NCBI GenBank assembly: GCA_964610985.1
Contig: CAZSZJ010000012.1
Location: 1-36,543, forward strand
Origin: JARIHD01 sp964610985
Lineage (GTDB): Bacteria > Patescibacteriota > Saccharimonadia > Saccharimonadales > UBA4665
Length of the DNA: 36,543 nt
Direction: 5' to 3'
A program made the position numbers and the translations under genes. Each line of letters starts with the position of its first letter. Within the stretch, counting starts at the first letter, position 1. The notes beneath the pieces were generated by a model. That model was not told the origin of the DNA and did not search any database. It saw nothing but the letters and a program-made list of their open reading frames with translations. Positions 1-7,437 of this stretch are shown piece after piece.

Positions 1-60
1 CCACAGGCACGGCTACGCCGTGGCCTGGGTGGTGCCAAGGTATTGAACCATTACGCCTGA
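1..60 (+). CDS. possible 3' end of an upstream gene (partial)
   Basis: Reading frame 1 is open from the window edge to a TGA at 58-60 and would end in ...KVLNHYA. Only 19 codons are visible, a second frame is also open to a stop near 46, and no family can be recognised. It is listed because the promoter of the next gene starts directly after this stop, which suits a gene end. The call is weak and needs the upstream sequence. Confidence 0.3.
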   Translation, partial: PQARLRRGLGGAKVLNHYA

Positions 61-61
61 A

Positions 62-90
62 TTGACAAATATATCATATTGTACTAGAGT
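62..90 (+). promoter_or_regulatory. sigma70-like promoter of the secreted-protein gene
   Basis: A perfect -35 box TTGACA (62-67) is followed after 17 nt by TAGAGT (85-90). Transcription would start near 97 and include the AGGAG ribosome-binding site at 104-108, 11 nt before the ATG at 120. Confidence 0.6.
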
Positions 91-119
91 AACTGCACTT
101 GTTAGGAGATTAAATTCTG

Positions 120-602
120 ATGAAATTTCGATATAAAGCGGCGTTGTGCGGTACGGTCGGGCTGTTCGCATTTGCCGGTCTCGACTCTCCGTCCTCTTCA
201 CCTGAGGAAAAGACTGCCTTTGGCCAAGCCCTGACCGAAGAAACGAATGATGCGTTCGCTGGCAGGAACGCATTTGAAATGGGGCGGTTTGACGCGGCGA
301 TCAACCGGTACGTTTCGGTCTACGGAGCGCAGCATGGGGACGTCGGACGTATTGTGAATCGCGTTGCAGAATCGGCAGGATGGGATCCAACAAAAACGCC
401 GGAGCAAGCAAAGGTTGCCGCCTGTTCTACGGCACTTATCTCATTAAAACTTGCAGGCAGCCAGGTCAGTCAAGAGAGCATTACGACGTTTAACACTCCC
501 GGGCAAGAATTGGTAGCCGCCACGCAATGCGTCAAAGACCTCGAGAGCGCGGTGGTTAGTGGCGTTACGACCAACGTCCAATTCGTTAATAACCTGGCTT
601 AA
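120..602 (+). CDS. hypothetical secreted or membrane-anchored protein, 160 aa
   Basis: Unknown function. The N-terminus (MKFRYKAALCGTVGLFAFAG) has a basic start and a short hydrophobic segment, like a signal peptide or anchor, so the rest is probably outside the cytoplasm. There is no lipobox cysteine at the expected place. The mature part is soluble, rich in Ala, Thr and Val, with two or three isolated cysteines and no motif I know. The start is the ATG after AGGAG and a near-consensus promoter, so the gene is well expressed on paper. It stands alone: radC has its own promoter directly after the stop. Confidence 0.7.
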   Translation: MKFRYKAALCGTVGLFAFAGLDSPSSSPEEKTAFGQALTEETNDAFAGRNAFEMGRFDAAINRYVSVYGAQHGDVGRIVNRVAESAGWDPTKTPEQAKVAACSTALISLKLAGSQVSQESITTFNTPGQELVAATQCVKDLESAVVSGVTTNVQFVNNLA

Positions 603-606
603 GCGC

Positions 607-635
607 TTACATTTCGAGGCATTGTCTGGTAAACT
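607..635 (+). promoter_or_regulatory. promoter of radC, leaderless type
   Basis: TTACAT (607-612), 17 nt, then TAAACT (630-635) preceded by TGG (extended -10). The ATG of radC at 643 lies 7 nt after the -10 box, where transcription itself should start, and there is no Shine-Dalgarno sequence. Confidence 0.65.
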
Positions 636-642
636 GCGCCGG

Positions 643-1311
643 ATGCCGCGAACGAAGCGAATTCACCAGCTTCCTGCAGCCGACCGACCTCGGGAAAAAT
701 TACACAAAAAGGGCGCGGGCGCGTTGTCCGATTTTGAGTTGCTTGAAGTTATTATCGGCAAAGGCGCGCCTACGACTGACGTCGGCACCATTGCGCGGAG
801 CGTGCAAAGGTTGATGGATAAGGGCGATGCGGCACTGCATTTTGAATCACTCTTGTCGGTCAAAGGCATAAATACGGCAACTGCAGGTAGAATCCTCGCC
901 TCTTTGGAGTTGGCTCACCGATATTTACTAAAAGACGCCGAACCACTGCAAAATATTCGCGACTTCTTGGCACGGCTCGATGACATCCGCACTAAACAGC
1001 AAGAATATGTGGTGTGTTTGAGTCTAGACGGCGGCCAACGCTTAATTGCCAAACGCACCGTCACGGTAGGAACTCTGGATGTCGCGATTGTACATCCCCG
1101 AGAAATCTACGCCGACGCCATTGCCGACCGCGCCGCATCAATCGTAATTGCCCATAACCACCCTTCTGGCGATGCCAAACCAAGCCACAAAGACATAGAG
1201 CTTACACAGCAGCTAAGCGCTGCGGGCCAATTATTGGGGATAACTTTGCGTGATCATTTAATAATTACGAAAACAGGCTATTTTAGCTTTAGACAACATC
1301 ATCTACTGTAG
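643..1311 (+). CDS. radC: RadC-family JAB/MPN domain protein
   Basis: RadC proteins carry a helix-hairpin-helix region and a C-terminal JAMM (MPN+) metalloprotease-like domain. The cellular role is unsettled despite the historic DNA-repair name. Visible here are the N-terminal RPREKL segment, the HhH-like region around LSVKGINTATAGRILA, and the complete JAMM signature H171-x-H173-x7-S181-x2-D184. At 222 aa it has normal family length. An upstream in-frame start at 559 exists but would overlap the previous gene and contain the promoter. The ATG at 643 gives a normal RadC N-terminus (MPRTKRIHQLP) and sits exactly at the predicted transcription start. Its last 23 nt overlap the convergent gene on the minus strand. 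Confidence 0.93.
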   Translation: MPRTKRIHQLPAADRPREKLHKKGAGALSDFELLEVIIGKGAPTTDVGTIARSVQRLMDKGDAALHFESLLSVKGINTATAGRILASLELAHRYLLKDAEPLQNIRDFLARLDDIRTKQQEYVVCLSLDGGQRLIAKRTVTVGTLDVAIVHPREIYADAIADRAASIVIAHNHPSGDAKPSHKDIELTQQLSAAGQLLGITLRDHLIITKTGYFSFRQHHLL

Positions 1312-1942
1312 GTTGCACAATCCATGCATCGATAATGGGCGAGAGCACCCTTCCCTCTTGTTGAGGAATACGCCAGTGTGGCACGTTACCAGGACCATCA
1401 ATTATTTGACCACGCGCCCGGTAGGCCTCTTGAGCGCGTTCGGGCAAAGTTTCGGGCAATTGCGCCCAGTCGCTATAACGGTTCGGGTCTTTCGGTAGTT
1501 GACGCGTAAGTCCTACCAACGAAAGCTTTAGACCTTCATACTGTTTTATAAGGCCTTCTTCCCAATGATTCCCATCCGGAGTAGATGCACCATGTAGTCG
1601 TACAGACAGTAAATTACCACCAAAAACGCCGTACCATTCGTTAGCGCCCAAATCAGAACGTGTCAATCGATACGCCAGGACGTCCATGGGTTCATCCTCG
1701 CTCTTCCGGGGATGCGGCATAGTCATAAATAATTCGTCCCCAGATTGGGCGGCGCTAAAATCAACCAGGACATCCGCTTGGGTCAGGCGTTCTTTGTCGG
1801 CCGCAGCCAAACGCTGCTTCTCGGCTTCGGGATACGCATCCATGTAGTGCTCGACGTCAAGCTGTAGGATGCCAGGATGCCAAAGAACAGCACCATCAAA
1901 ATTCTCATAGGGTTCAAAGCCCCCAGATTCCATTATTGCCAT
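1289..1942 (-). CDS. hypothetical protein, 217 aa
   Basis: I do not recognise this protein. It is soluble and acidic, without signal peptide or membrane segment, and has no cysteine cluster or obvious catalytic motif. Aromatic and Pro/Gly-rich stretches (GGFEPYENFDGAVLWHPG at the start, GNVPHWRIPQQEGR near the end) suggest a folded beta-rich protein. Starts at 1942 or 1933 are both possible. Upstream is A/T-rich DNA with AGGAA 13 nt before the first ATG, so ribosome binding does not decide. The 3' end overlaps the end of radC by 23 nt. It is divergent from the 2064 gene with a 121-nt shared regulatory gap. Confidence 0.6.
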   Translation of the reverse strand: MAIMESGGFEPYENFDGAVLWHPGILQLDVEHYMDAYPEAEKQRLAAADKERLTQADVLVDFSAAQSGDELFMTMPHPRKSEDEPMDVLAYRLTRSDLGANEWYGVFGGNLLSVRLHGASTPDGNHWEEGLIKQYEGLKLSLVGLTRQLPKDPNRYSDWAQLPETLPERAQEAYRARGQIIDGPGNVPHWRIPQQEGRVLSPIIDAWIVQPTVDDVV

Positions 1943-2027
1943 ACCTGCACTATTTTCCTCTTTTTTACAACAAAATCAAGAGGTATTTAATGATTTTGTG
2001 AATTTCATTTTTCCTGAGGGGAACGTG

Positions 2028-2036
2028 TGATATCAT
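2028..2036 (+). promoter_or_regulatory. extended -10 promoter of the 2064 gene
   Basis: TGATATCAT is an extended -10 element (TG at 2028-2029, TATCAT 2031-2036). The -35 position is poor. Start of transcription near 2043 would give a short leader carrying GGAGA at 2054-2058, well spaced for the ATG at 2064. Confidence 0.5.
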
Positions 2037-2063
2037 GCGCGCGTCTAAAACCCGGAGAACAAT

Positions 2064-3014
2064 ATGGCAAAATGTTATTTTGAATTACGCAAACAAGCGG
2101 CACGCGGCACCGATAGTATCGCTGCAGACATGATGCGGCATCTGCATGCACGGCAGCACCTCGGCAAAGTAGTGGTGATCTGTGAGCATCCTGCCGCGAT
2201 GCTGGCTGCGTCGCGCAAGCAATGGCTTAAACTGGCACGCACGATCCAAAAACACCGGGCGAGCACGCTGAATGCCGACAAGATTCTAAAATATACACAT
2301 ACGATTACCAATATGCAGCACCTCGGTTTCACCACCAAAACACCACTGGAACGGCCGGAAGCCGATATATATTTCTTGACCGAGCATAACTGCTCTCTTG
2401 TGCCCGTGCATTGCTATAGCTTGTATTTCACCACATCCCTACCTAAGCCGACTGCGCATGAGATGATCGGCCAACTTCCCGTAGAAGCCCTGCTCATCGA
2501 TTACGATCATGCCATGCCCTGGGCAAAGCTGGGATTGCAATCCAAAACCGCGCTCGAGGCCCAGGTAGATAGCGAGTGGAAACAGGTACAGCATTTTCTA
2601 AAGAGTAATGGCATTGCTATAAAACATTTGATCAATGACGGTATGCACGACATCGAGGCAATGGATGACGCCCTGGATATCATGCTTGGCATGTCACACC
2701 GCGTGTTGCGCATCGCCAACGAATTTCAGCGGGCGCTGGAACTTGCCCGCCCTTTACGGATTCAAAAGAATATGCGCCAGCAGTACGATGCGTTTGTGCT
2801 GCTGGCCTACCGCGTACAGGCGCTCAGTCCCGGCGCGATGACGCAGCATTTTTTGGAAAGTTACAACGAGGACGACACGTTCTTTTTGTACGATATCGGC
2901 AAACAGCACTTGGAGGCTTGGAGCTTGGGCGAACCACTTGCCGACATGGTGGAAAGGCACCTTCGTGCCGGTCGACACCACTTGGTGCATGCGCTACGGG
3001 TCGCGGCGTCCTAA
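2064..3014 (+). CDS. hypothetical protein, 316 aa
   Basis: Unknown soluble protein. It begins MAKCYFELRKQAARGTDSIA and is rich in His, Met and Leu, with several predicted helices in the second half (for example residues 195-250, LDIMLGMSHRVLRIANEFQRALELARP). No signal peptide, membrane helix or metal-binding motif is evident. The start is the ATG after GGAGA. The gene is monocistronic: a divergent gene lies upstream and a convergent one downstream. A short inverted repeat just after the stop (3015-3031) lacks a T-run, so it is not a clear terminator. Confidence 0.7.
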   Translation: MAKCYFELRKQAARGTDSIAADMMRHLHARQHLGKVVVICEHPAAMLAASRKQWLKLARTIQKHRASTLNADKILKYTHTITNMQHLGFTTKTPLERPEADIYFLTEHNCSLVPVHCYSLYFTTSLPKPTAHEMIGQLPVEALLIDYDHAMPWAKLGLQSKTALEAQVDSEWKQVQHFLKSNGIAIKHLINDGMHDIEAMDDALDIMLGMSHRVLRIANEFQRALELARPLRIQKNMRQQYDAFVLLAYRVQALSPGAMTQHFLESYNEDDTFFLYDIGKQHLEAWSLGEPLADMVERHLRAGRHHLVHALRVAAS

Positions 3015-3063
3015 ACGCCAGAATCTGGCGTGACGCATGAGATCTCAATCAATCCGTGTTAGC

Positions 3064-3621
3064 CTAGATGGGACTGTCTTTTAGTTTTAAAAAATAACCC
3101 ACGATGGTCGACAGCACATGCACACCCAGCCACAGAATAAGTAGCCATGCGTACTGCCAAATGGTCAGGGACACAAATGGCATGGTCGCAATTGCGCCAC
3201 CGATAATAAAGTCAGTCTGATCAAATGGAAACCAGCCCTTGCCTGGCGCAACACCACGCTGACGTTTAAAAAAACTTTCGATAGCATCCCCGCCGAGAGC
3301 ACCAATAGCAAACATTGGTCCCATGATGAGCGTTGGTAAAGTCGCGTAGTCTACATCGCTAGCAAAAGATCGCACCCAAGAGGATTCGGCAAACAGGTAT
3401 TGCTGCAGCCACAACGTGAGCGTACCTGCGATAATACCACTAACGAGTCCCCGCCAGGTTTTGTGCGACCCAAAGATACGTTTGTCGTGATAGGTTTTGC
3501 CAAAATCTATCGGTGCTTCATATTTGGCGAGGAACGGCATCTTGGCTACAAAAATCGGCATCACATTGGCCGCGCCGGCCGGCAAGAAGAACCACAGAGC
3601 AAAAAGAATATCATTAAACAT
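3064..3621 (-). CDS. CarS-like (CDP-archaeol synthase family, DUF46) membrane protein
   Basis: Archaeal CarS transfers CMP from CTP to unsaturated archaetidic acid. Bacterial relatives probably make a CDP-activated lipid, but the substrate is unknown. The 185-aa protein has about four or five membrane segments and the family pattern: LPAGAAN near the start, an Asp/Lys loop before RIFGSHKTWRG, then GDAIESFFKRQRG and DQTDF, residues likely to bind the nucleotide and Mg2+. It is the second gene of a pair: its ATG at 3621 overlaps the end of the PHP gene by 8 nt, so translation is probably coupled. The family is confident; the lipid it activates is not. Confidence 0.85.
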   Translation of the reverse strand: MFNDILFALWFFLPAGAANVMPIFVAKMPFLAKYEAPIDFGKTYHDKRIFGSHKTWRGLVSGIIAGTLTLWLQQYLFAESSWVRSFASDVDYATLPTLIMGPMFAIGALGGDAIESFFKRQRGVAPGKGWFPFDQTDFIIGGAIATMPFVSLTIWQYAWLLILWLGVHVLSTIVGYFLKLKDSPI

Positions 3622-4273
3622 GGTTCTTCATTCTCCCCCGCATTCGATTGAACTTAGGATAAAGTACCCCTAAAAAACCGACCGTACCGCGCATAAGCCG
3701 TGCCGTCCGCAACAGAGGTATTAGTGTTTTTTTGGTAGGCATATCATCTAGTATACTGCAAGTTCTACCCCAGCCGATAACGCCGTGCGCATCACTACTG
3801 GCAGCCATTGCCAAATGGTTGGTTTCCGCCCAAAAATGTGCCGTGCGGCCGTAATTTTGAAAAAGTGCACGGCCGTTATGGGCTTCAACAATGTCAATAT
3901 CTTGGATAATTTGTTCGAGTACTTCGACTTGCATGCCTTTTCGCACCGTTTCGAATGGATGTGGGATGTATACCAGCCCCCCCTGCTCTTTTATTTGCCG
4001 TGCGGTTTGAATAGCACTCTGTCCGGGCACAATTGCTTGTTTCAAAAATAGTCCAATTATCTCGCCATCAATAGTCGTAATTTCTTCGCCGACTATTACG
4101 CGTTCTGGTCCGAATTGTCTTTGCATTTCCAAAGCCATGTCGATGGTATCGTGGTCGGTGACGGCTATACAATCGAGATCCTTGGATGCAAGCATGCGTT
4201 CAAAGTCCCCAGCGGCCAAAGATCCGTCTGGCGAACCAGATGAATGCACATGTAGTTCCACTCTAAATGGCAT
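3614..4273 (-). CDS. PHP-domain metal-dependent phosphoesterase
   Basis: PHP proteins bind two or three metals and hydrolyse phosphoesters. Small stand-alone members include 3',5'-nucleoside bisphosphate phosphatases (RNase AM/YciV-like). Metal-ligand motifs are in order: HVH (H8, H10), TDHDT, GEEITT, IPHPFE and SSDAH, followed by a Trp-Gly turn. The length of 219 aa is short but complete. A GTG at 4285 is possible, but the ATG at 4273 gives the standard MPFRVELHVHSSGS start. A -10 box TATACT lies at 4303-4308. It leads the two-gene unit with the CarS-like gene. Confidence 0.88.
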   Translation of the reverse strand: MPFRVELHVHSSGSPDGSLAAGDFERMLASKDLDCIAVTDHDTIDMALEMQRQFGPERVIVGEEITTIDGEIIGLFLKQAIVPGQSAIQTARQIKEQGGLVYIPHPFETVRKGMQVEVLEQIIQDIDIVEAHNGRALFQNYGRTAHFWAETNHLAMAASSDAHGVIGWGRTCSILDDMPTKKTLIPLLRTARLMRGTVGFLGVLYPKFNRMRGRMKNHV

Positions 4274-4302
4274 GGTCAATAACACCCGTAATCATTAGCG
4301 TT

Positions 4303-4308
4303 AGTATA
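4303..4308 (-). promoter_or_regulatory. -10 box upstream of the PHP gene
   Basis: TATACT on the minus strand, 29 nt before the ATG at 4273. The expected start of transcription would give a leader of about 23 nt. No good -35 box is seen. Confidence 0.45.
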
Positions 4309-4310
4309 CC

Positions 4311-4679
4311 TTATTTGCGCTCTTGCCACCAATCGGCGATGTCCTGCGCAATCTCGGGCGTGCAGGTCACGCGAACCCTATCATAGTTGAGCGTATCGGG
4401 TTTGAATACAATAGTCAGCACGCCCGGCTGGTTGATGTGCAGGTACCAAAATTCGCGGCTCCGTCCTTTTGTATAGGTACCAGCATAGAAGCGCCATGGC
4501 ACAGCAGTACCCGGAAACCGCAACCGGCCCTGATAGTCCTGCATGCTTGGAGCGGCATTTTGATAGTCGACCGCAGCAATGGCATGATGCGGAATTTGGA
4601 TACGATGTTTGAGCGCCCAAAGCCGCTCAAACCCCTCAAGACAGATAGTTAACTGCAAAGGTTCGAGTTTGAATCGCAT
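4311..4679 (-). CDS. hypothetical small protein, possibly bacterial PH-like fold
   Basis: 122 aa, no signal peptide or membrane helix. The alternating beta-strand pattern, an early HAIAAVDY strand, a central FPGTAVPWRFYAGTYTKGRSREFWYLH block and a strand-rich end (YDRVRVTC, then a final helix EIAQDIADWWQERK) resemble bacterial PH-like domains that usually sit at membranes. This is pattern similarity only. The ATG at 4679 lacks a clear ribosome-binding site. A possible TACCAT box 6 nt before it would make it leaderless, but there is no good -35. It is followed at once by the PHP/CarS unit. Confidence 0.55.
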   Translation of the reverse strand: MRFKLEPLQLTICLEGFERLWALKHRIQIPHHAIAAVDYQNAAPSMQDYQGRLRFPGTAVPWRFYAGTYTKGRSREFWYLHINQPGVLTIVFKPDTLNYDRVRVTCTPEIAQDIADWWQERK

Positions 4680-4720
4680 GGTTTTATGGTAACTGTTAAG
4701 TGATAGGTTTGTATGTGAGC

Positions 4721-6310
4721 TTATTCACGTTCAGTGGTCGCGGCAGGGGTCTGGCTGGCCTTATGTGCGGCAACGATGGCTAGCATATCTGTGCCATATG
4801 TCTCGATTTTTTTGGAGCCGATGCCGGGCACGCCAAGAAGTTCGTGTTCGTTGGCTGGCCCGCGCATAGCGACCTGTTCCAGTGTGGCGTTATTGGCAAT
4901 GATGTACGCTGGCTTGCCGATCTTGGATGCTTCTTTGGCGCGCCAATCTTTGAGTTTTTCTAGCAGCTCTTGGTCTGTAATAGGCATAGATATCTCGGCG
5001 GGCTGGTCGTTTTGACCGTCGGCTTCTTTTTCTTCCCAGGCCTTAATGACTGCGGCATGAGTCTGTAGAGCCTGTTGGCTTTTGGTACGTAATTCGTGAT
5101 CGATTTCTTTGGCCAGAGGACTCACGCGGAGCGCCATGTTGTTCATACCATCCAGTACCAAGTGTCGCAGCCCACGTACACGTGATAACGCCACGTAACC
5201 CATACCCTCTACGAACGCATTACTGAGATCGATACGGGCGGCGTCCAAAGTCATGCCCTGGCTCTTGTGCACGGTGATCGCCCACGCAAGACGTAACGGC
5301 AGCTGCACCAGACTAGCACGTTTTTTGTCACCGTCCATCAGTTCCCATGTGTCGGGACGGATAATTACTTCGCGCCCGCTAACGAGTTCGATAACAGGAT
5401 GATCGGTGTGTGGTTCGAAGCCCACTACCTTGCCCAGACTGCCATTTACGTATTTACGGTCCTGGGCGTTTTTGATGCACATAACCTGCGCACCCAACTT
5501 GAGCCGCAATACTTCGGGCGCAAGACACGAACGCTGGAGCTGCTCCACATATTGTTTGCCCCCGTGCGTTTCCATATGGTATTCATGCACGTCACCGTCG
5601 AGTTCATTGAGCTGTTCGTGATTGACGCCGTCGACATCGACATTGACCGTAAGTAGTCTGGTTTGCGAAGTGAAGGGATCACTTATGGCATTTCCTCGAT
5701 CCTGCAAGGCGTTTAATTGACTGCGCGTCAAAACGCCCGCCCGGATACCATTCAAAATATCGGTATACAGAACATCATCTCTCTGTCGAAATTGCGTTTC
5801 AAGGTAACAAACAGTGAACACATTTTGTCGCCATGCGAACGACCCGGTTACAAAACTACCTTGTCTACTACCGCCGCGGTTTACGGGCGGCAACTGAAAA
5901 AAATCACCACATAGAATGACTTGCAGGCCTCCGAATGGCTCGTTATTGCGGCGCACGAAACGCAATGTTTCGTCGACCATGTCCAGACGAAAATCGTGCA
6001 ACATACTAATCTCGTCGATAATAAGTGCGTCGGCTTTGTTTATAAGATCTTGCCGGGATTGAGAGAGCTTGCCCGCATGACGCTTATCAAAAACGTCCAT
6101 GACGCCAATGCCCGCCCAGGCGTGGATGGTTGTGCCGTTCAAGTGCGTTGCAGCCAGACCAGTCGTTGCCGTTACGGCCACGTGTTTGCCCCGGCGCTTA
6201 GCACGCCGAATAAATTGGTTAAGCACATATGTCTTGCCCGAACCGGCGGCGCCCGTTAACAACACCGACCGTCCGGACTCCAAAATAGCCAATGCCTGTT
6301 CCTGCGTCAT
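4721..6310 (-). CDS. PIF1-like ATP-dependent DNA helicase with C-terminal HRDC-like domain
   Basis: A superfamily 1B helicase, expected to unwind DNA 5'-3' and act on replication barriers or recombination intermediates. The 529-aa protein shows Walker A GAAGSGKT (20-27), Walker B LIIDE (96-100), GDFFQLPPV (motif III), and the late UvrD-like motifs HKSQGMTLD and YVALSRVRG. Residues from about 440 to 515 (PITDQELLEKLKDWR... VPGIGSKKIETYG) look like an HRDC domain, the DNA-binding module of RecQ and RNase D. The start at 6310 follows a purine-rich leader with GAGGG and an extended -10 promoter. Confidence 0.9.
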   Translation of the reverse strand: MTQEQALAILESGRSVLLTGAAGSGKTYVLNQFIRRAKRRGKHVAVTATTGLAATHLNGTTIHAWAGIGVMDVFDKRHAGKLSQSRQDLINKADALIIDEISMLHDFRLDMVDETLRFVRRNNEPFGGLQVILCGDFFQLPPVNRGGSRQGSFVTGSFAWRQNVFTVCYLETQFRQRDDVLYTDILNGIRAGVLTRSQLNALQDRGNAISDPFTSQTRLLTVNVDVDGVNHEQLNELDGDVHEYHMETHGGKQYVEQLQRSCLAPEVLRLKLGAQVMCIKNAQDRKYVNGSLGKVVGFEPHTDHPVIELVSGREVIIRPDTWELMDGDKKRASLVQLPLRLAWAITVHKSQGMTLDAARIDLSNAFVEGMGYVALSRVRGLRHLVLDGMNNMALRVSPLAKEIDHELRTKSQQALQTHAAVIKAWEEKEADGQNDQPAEISMPITDQELLEKLKDWRAKEASKIGKPAYIIANNATLEQVAMRGPANEHELLGVPGIGSKKIETYGTDMLAIVAAHKASQTPAATTERE

Positions 6311-6342
6311 CCCTCTACTGCCCTCTTCACGTTTGCCGGTTC

Positions 6343-6351
6343 ATTGTATCA
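6343..6351 (-). promoter_or_regulatory. extended -10 promoter of the PIF1-like gene
   Basis: TGATACAAT on the minus strand. Transcription would start near 6336 and include GAGGG in front of the ATG at 6310. The -35 position is weak, as is common with extended -10 promoters. Confidence 0.5.
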
Positions 6352-6430
6352 GCTGTTCGTGGTTTTGAGCTAATGTAGGTTTTTGCAGATTAGACAAAGT
6401 GCGACGCGCTAGCTACACCGCGCACAAAAT

Positions 6431-7390
6431 TTAACGGACAAACGCCGCAATCAAATAAGCGATAACAACGATGAGAGCAATAATCTGCGGCCAAATACTC
6501 CTCTTGAGATGCATACCTGGCGGCGCTATCTGATTGAGCCCCTTAGCGACGCGCCAGTCCTGGTAGCGCTGCGTATTCTCGGATACTTCACCACCTACTG
6601 TATCGATGATATTAAATATATCGCGCAGCTGTTTTTCGTTGGCCCCCATTTCGGCAGGCGCATAAAAATATAGTTCTTGCCCAAGCATTTCAACGTCGTA
6701 TTTGTCGTTCATATCTACTAAGACCTGCATGAGTTCAGGCGTTAGAAAATACAGGGCATCACGTTCGTAGTCTTTGGGACAATATACTGTAAAGTATTTA
6801 TTAAAGTCGCCTTCGAGTTCTAGCTGCTGCGACCGATTAAATTCACCGCCTAGTGGCAGACGATTTTGGCGGCCATCAATCACTACATGCGGTACGGCTC
6901 GCGTTAGAGCAAGGTTGAGCACGCCGGTTACATGTACGTGGCGATTTTTGCCTGTTCCTGTCGTGTAATAGTGTGTGCCAAACCAAAATTCGCGGCCCTT
7001 GTATTGGCCCGAGATAACCCGGTCGGAGTGCCGTTCGCCGCCAAGCTGGAAGATGGTTCCCTGCTCGTCCGTCGTAGCAGTCGGTTTGAATTCCCAGCCG
7101 TTCGCCTTTGCAAAACGCTCCAATCGTATACTGTTTTTTACGCCACGCATGTATAGCCAGGCTATAAGACCAAAGACCCCTAGGCCCATAATTGCCCAAA
7201 AAGCTGCGTATCCGAGCGCTGTCTTTCCATGCAAGTTCACCACCGCCACCAACGGGGCGAAAACCACCGCGGCCAAGCCCACGCCTACCAGAGAAGACCC
7301 GCCCGGAATCGAATAGGTCGAATGTTTCCAGATCTCTTGCAATGTTACGGGGCGGCTGAGTACAGAGTAGTCGATTGGTTTTGTGTCCAT
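6431..7390 (-). CDS. hypothetical membrane protein, 319 aa
   Basis: Function unknown. It has two membrane helices near the N-terminus (about residues 33-50 and 60-82), a soluble central domain of about 200 aa, and one membrane helix at the C-terminus (IIALIVVIAYLIAAF). The domain layout and the N-terminal cytosolic segment recall DUF3137-type proteins, but I cannot confirm that. A GTG at 7405 would also be in frame. The ATG at 7390 is preferred because a TACACT -10 box lies 6 nt before it and includes part of the GTG region. It lies after the DUF4868 gene with a 47-nt gap but appears to have its own promoter. Confidence 0.65.
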   Translation of the reverse strand: MDTKPIDYSVLSRPVTLQEIWKHSTYSIPGGSSLVGVGLAAVVFAPLVAVVNLHGKTALGYAAFWAIMGLGVFGLIAWLYMRGVKNSIRLERFAKANGWEFKPTATTDEQGTIFQLGGERHSDRVISGQYKGREFWFGTHYYTTGTGKNRHVHVTGVLNLALTRAVPHVVIDGRQNRLPLGGEFNRSQQLELEGDFNKYFTVYCPKDYERDALYFLTPELMQVLVDMNDKYDVEMLGQELYFYAPAEMGANEKQLRDIFNIIDTVGGEVSENTQRYQDWRVAKGLNQIAPPGMHLKRSIWPQIIALIVVIAYLIAAFVR

Positions 7391-7396
7391 AGCAAT

Positions 7397-7402
7397 AGTG
7401 TA
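7397..7402 (-). promoter_or_regulatory. -10 box of the 6431-7390 gene, leaderless type
   Basis: TACACT on the minus strand, with 6 nt between it and the ATG at 7390. No Shine-Dalgarno is present. The -35 position is poor. Confidence 0.4.
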
Positions 7403-7437
7403 CACGTTTTAGTATGGCGGGCGTACACTCCGCTGGT

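Noticed and set aside
559..642. Longer radC starting at 559
   Set aside because: The extension overlaps the upstream CDS and holds the radC promoter; RadC proteins begin close to MPR...RPREKL.
3015..3031. Terminator after the 2064 gene
   Set aside because: A 7-8 bp inverted repeat with tiny loop and no T-run in either direction.
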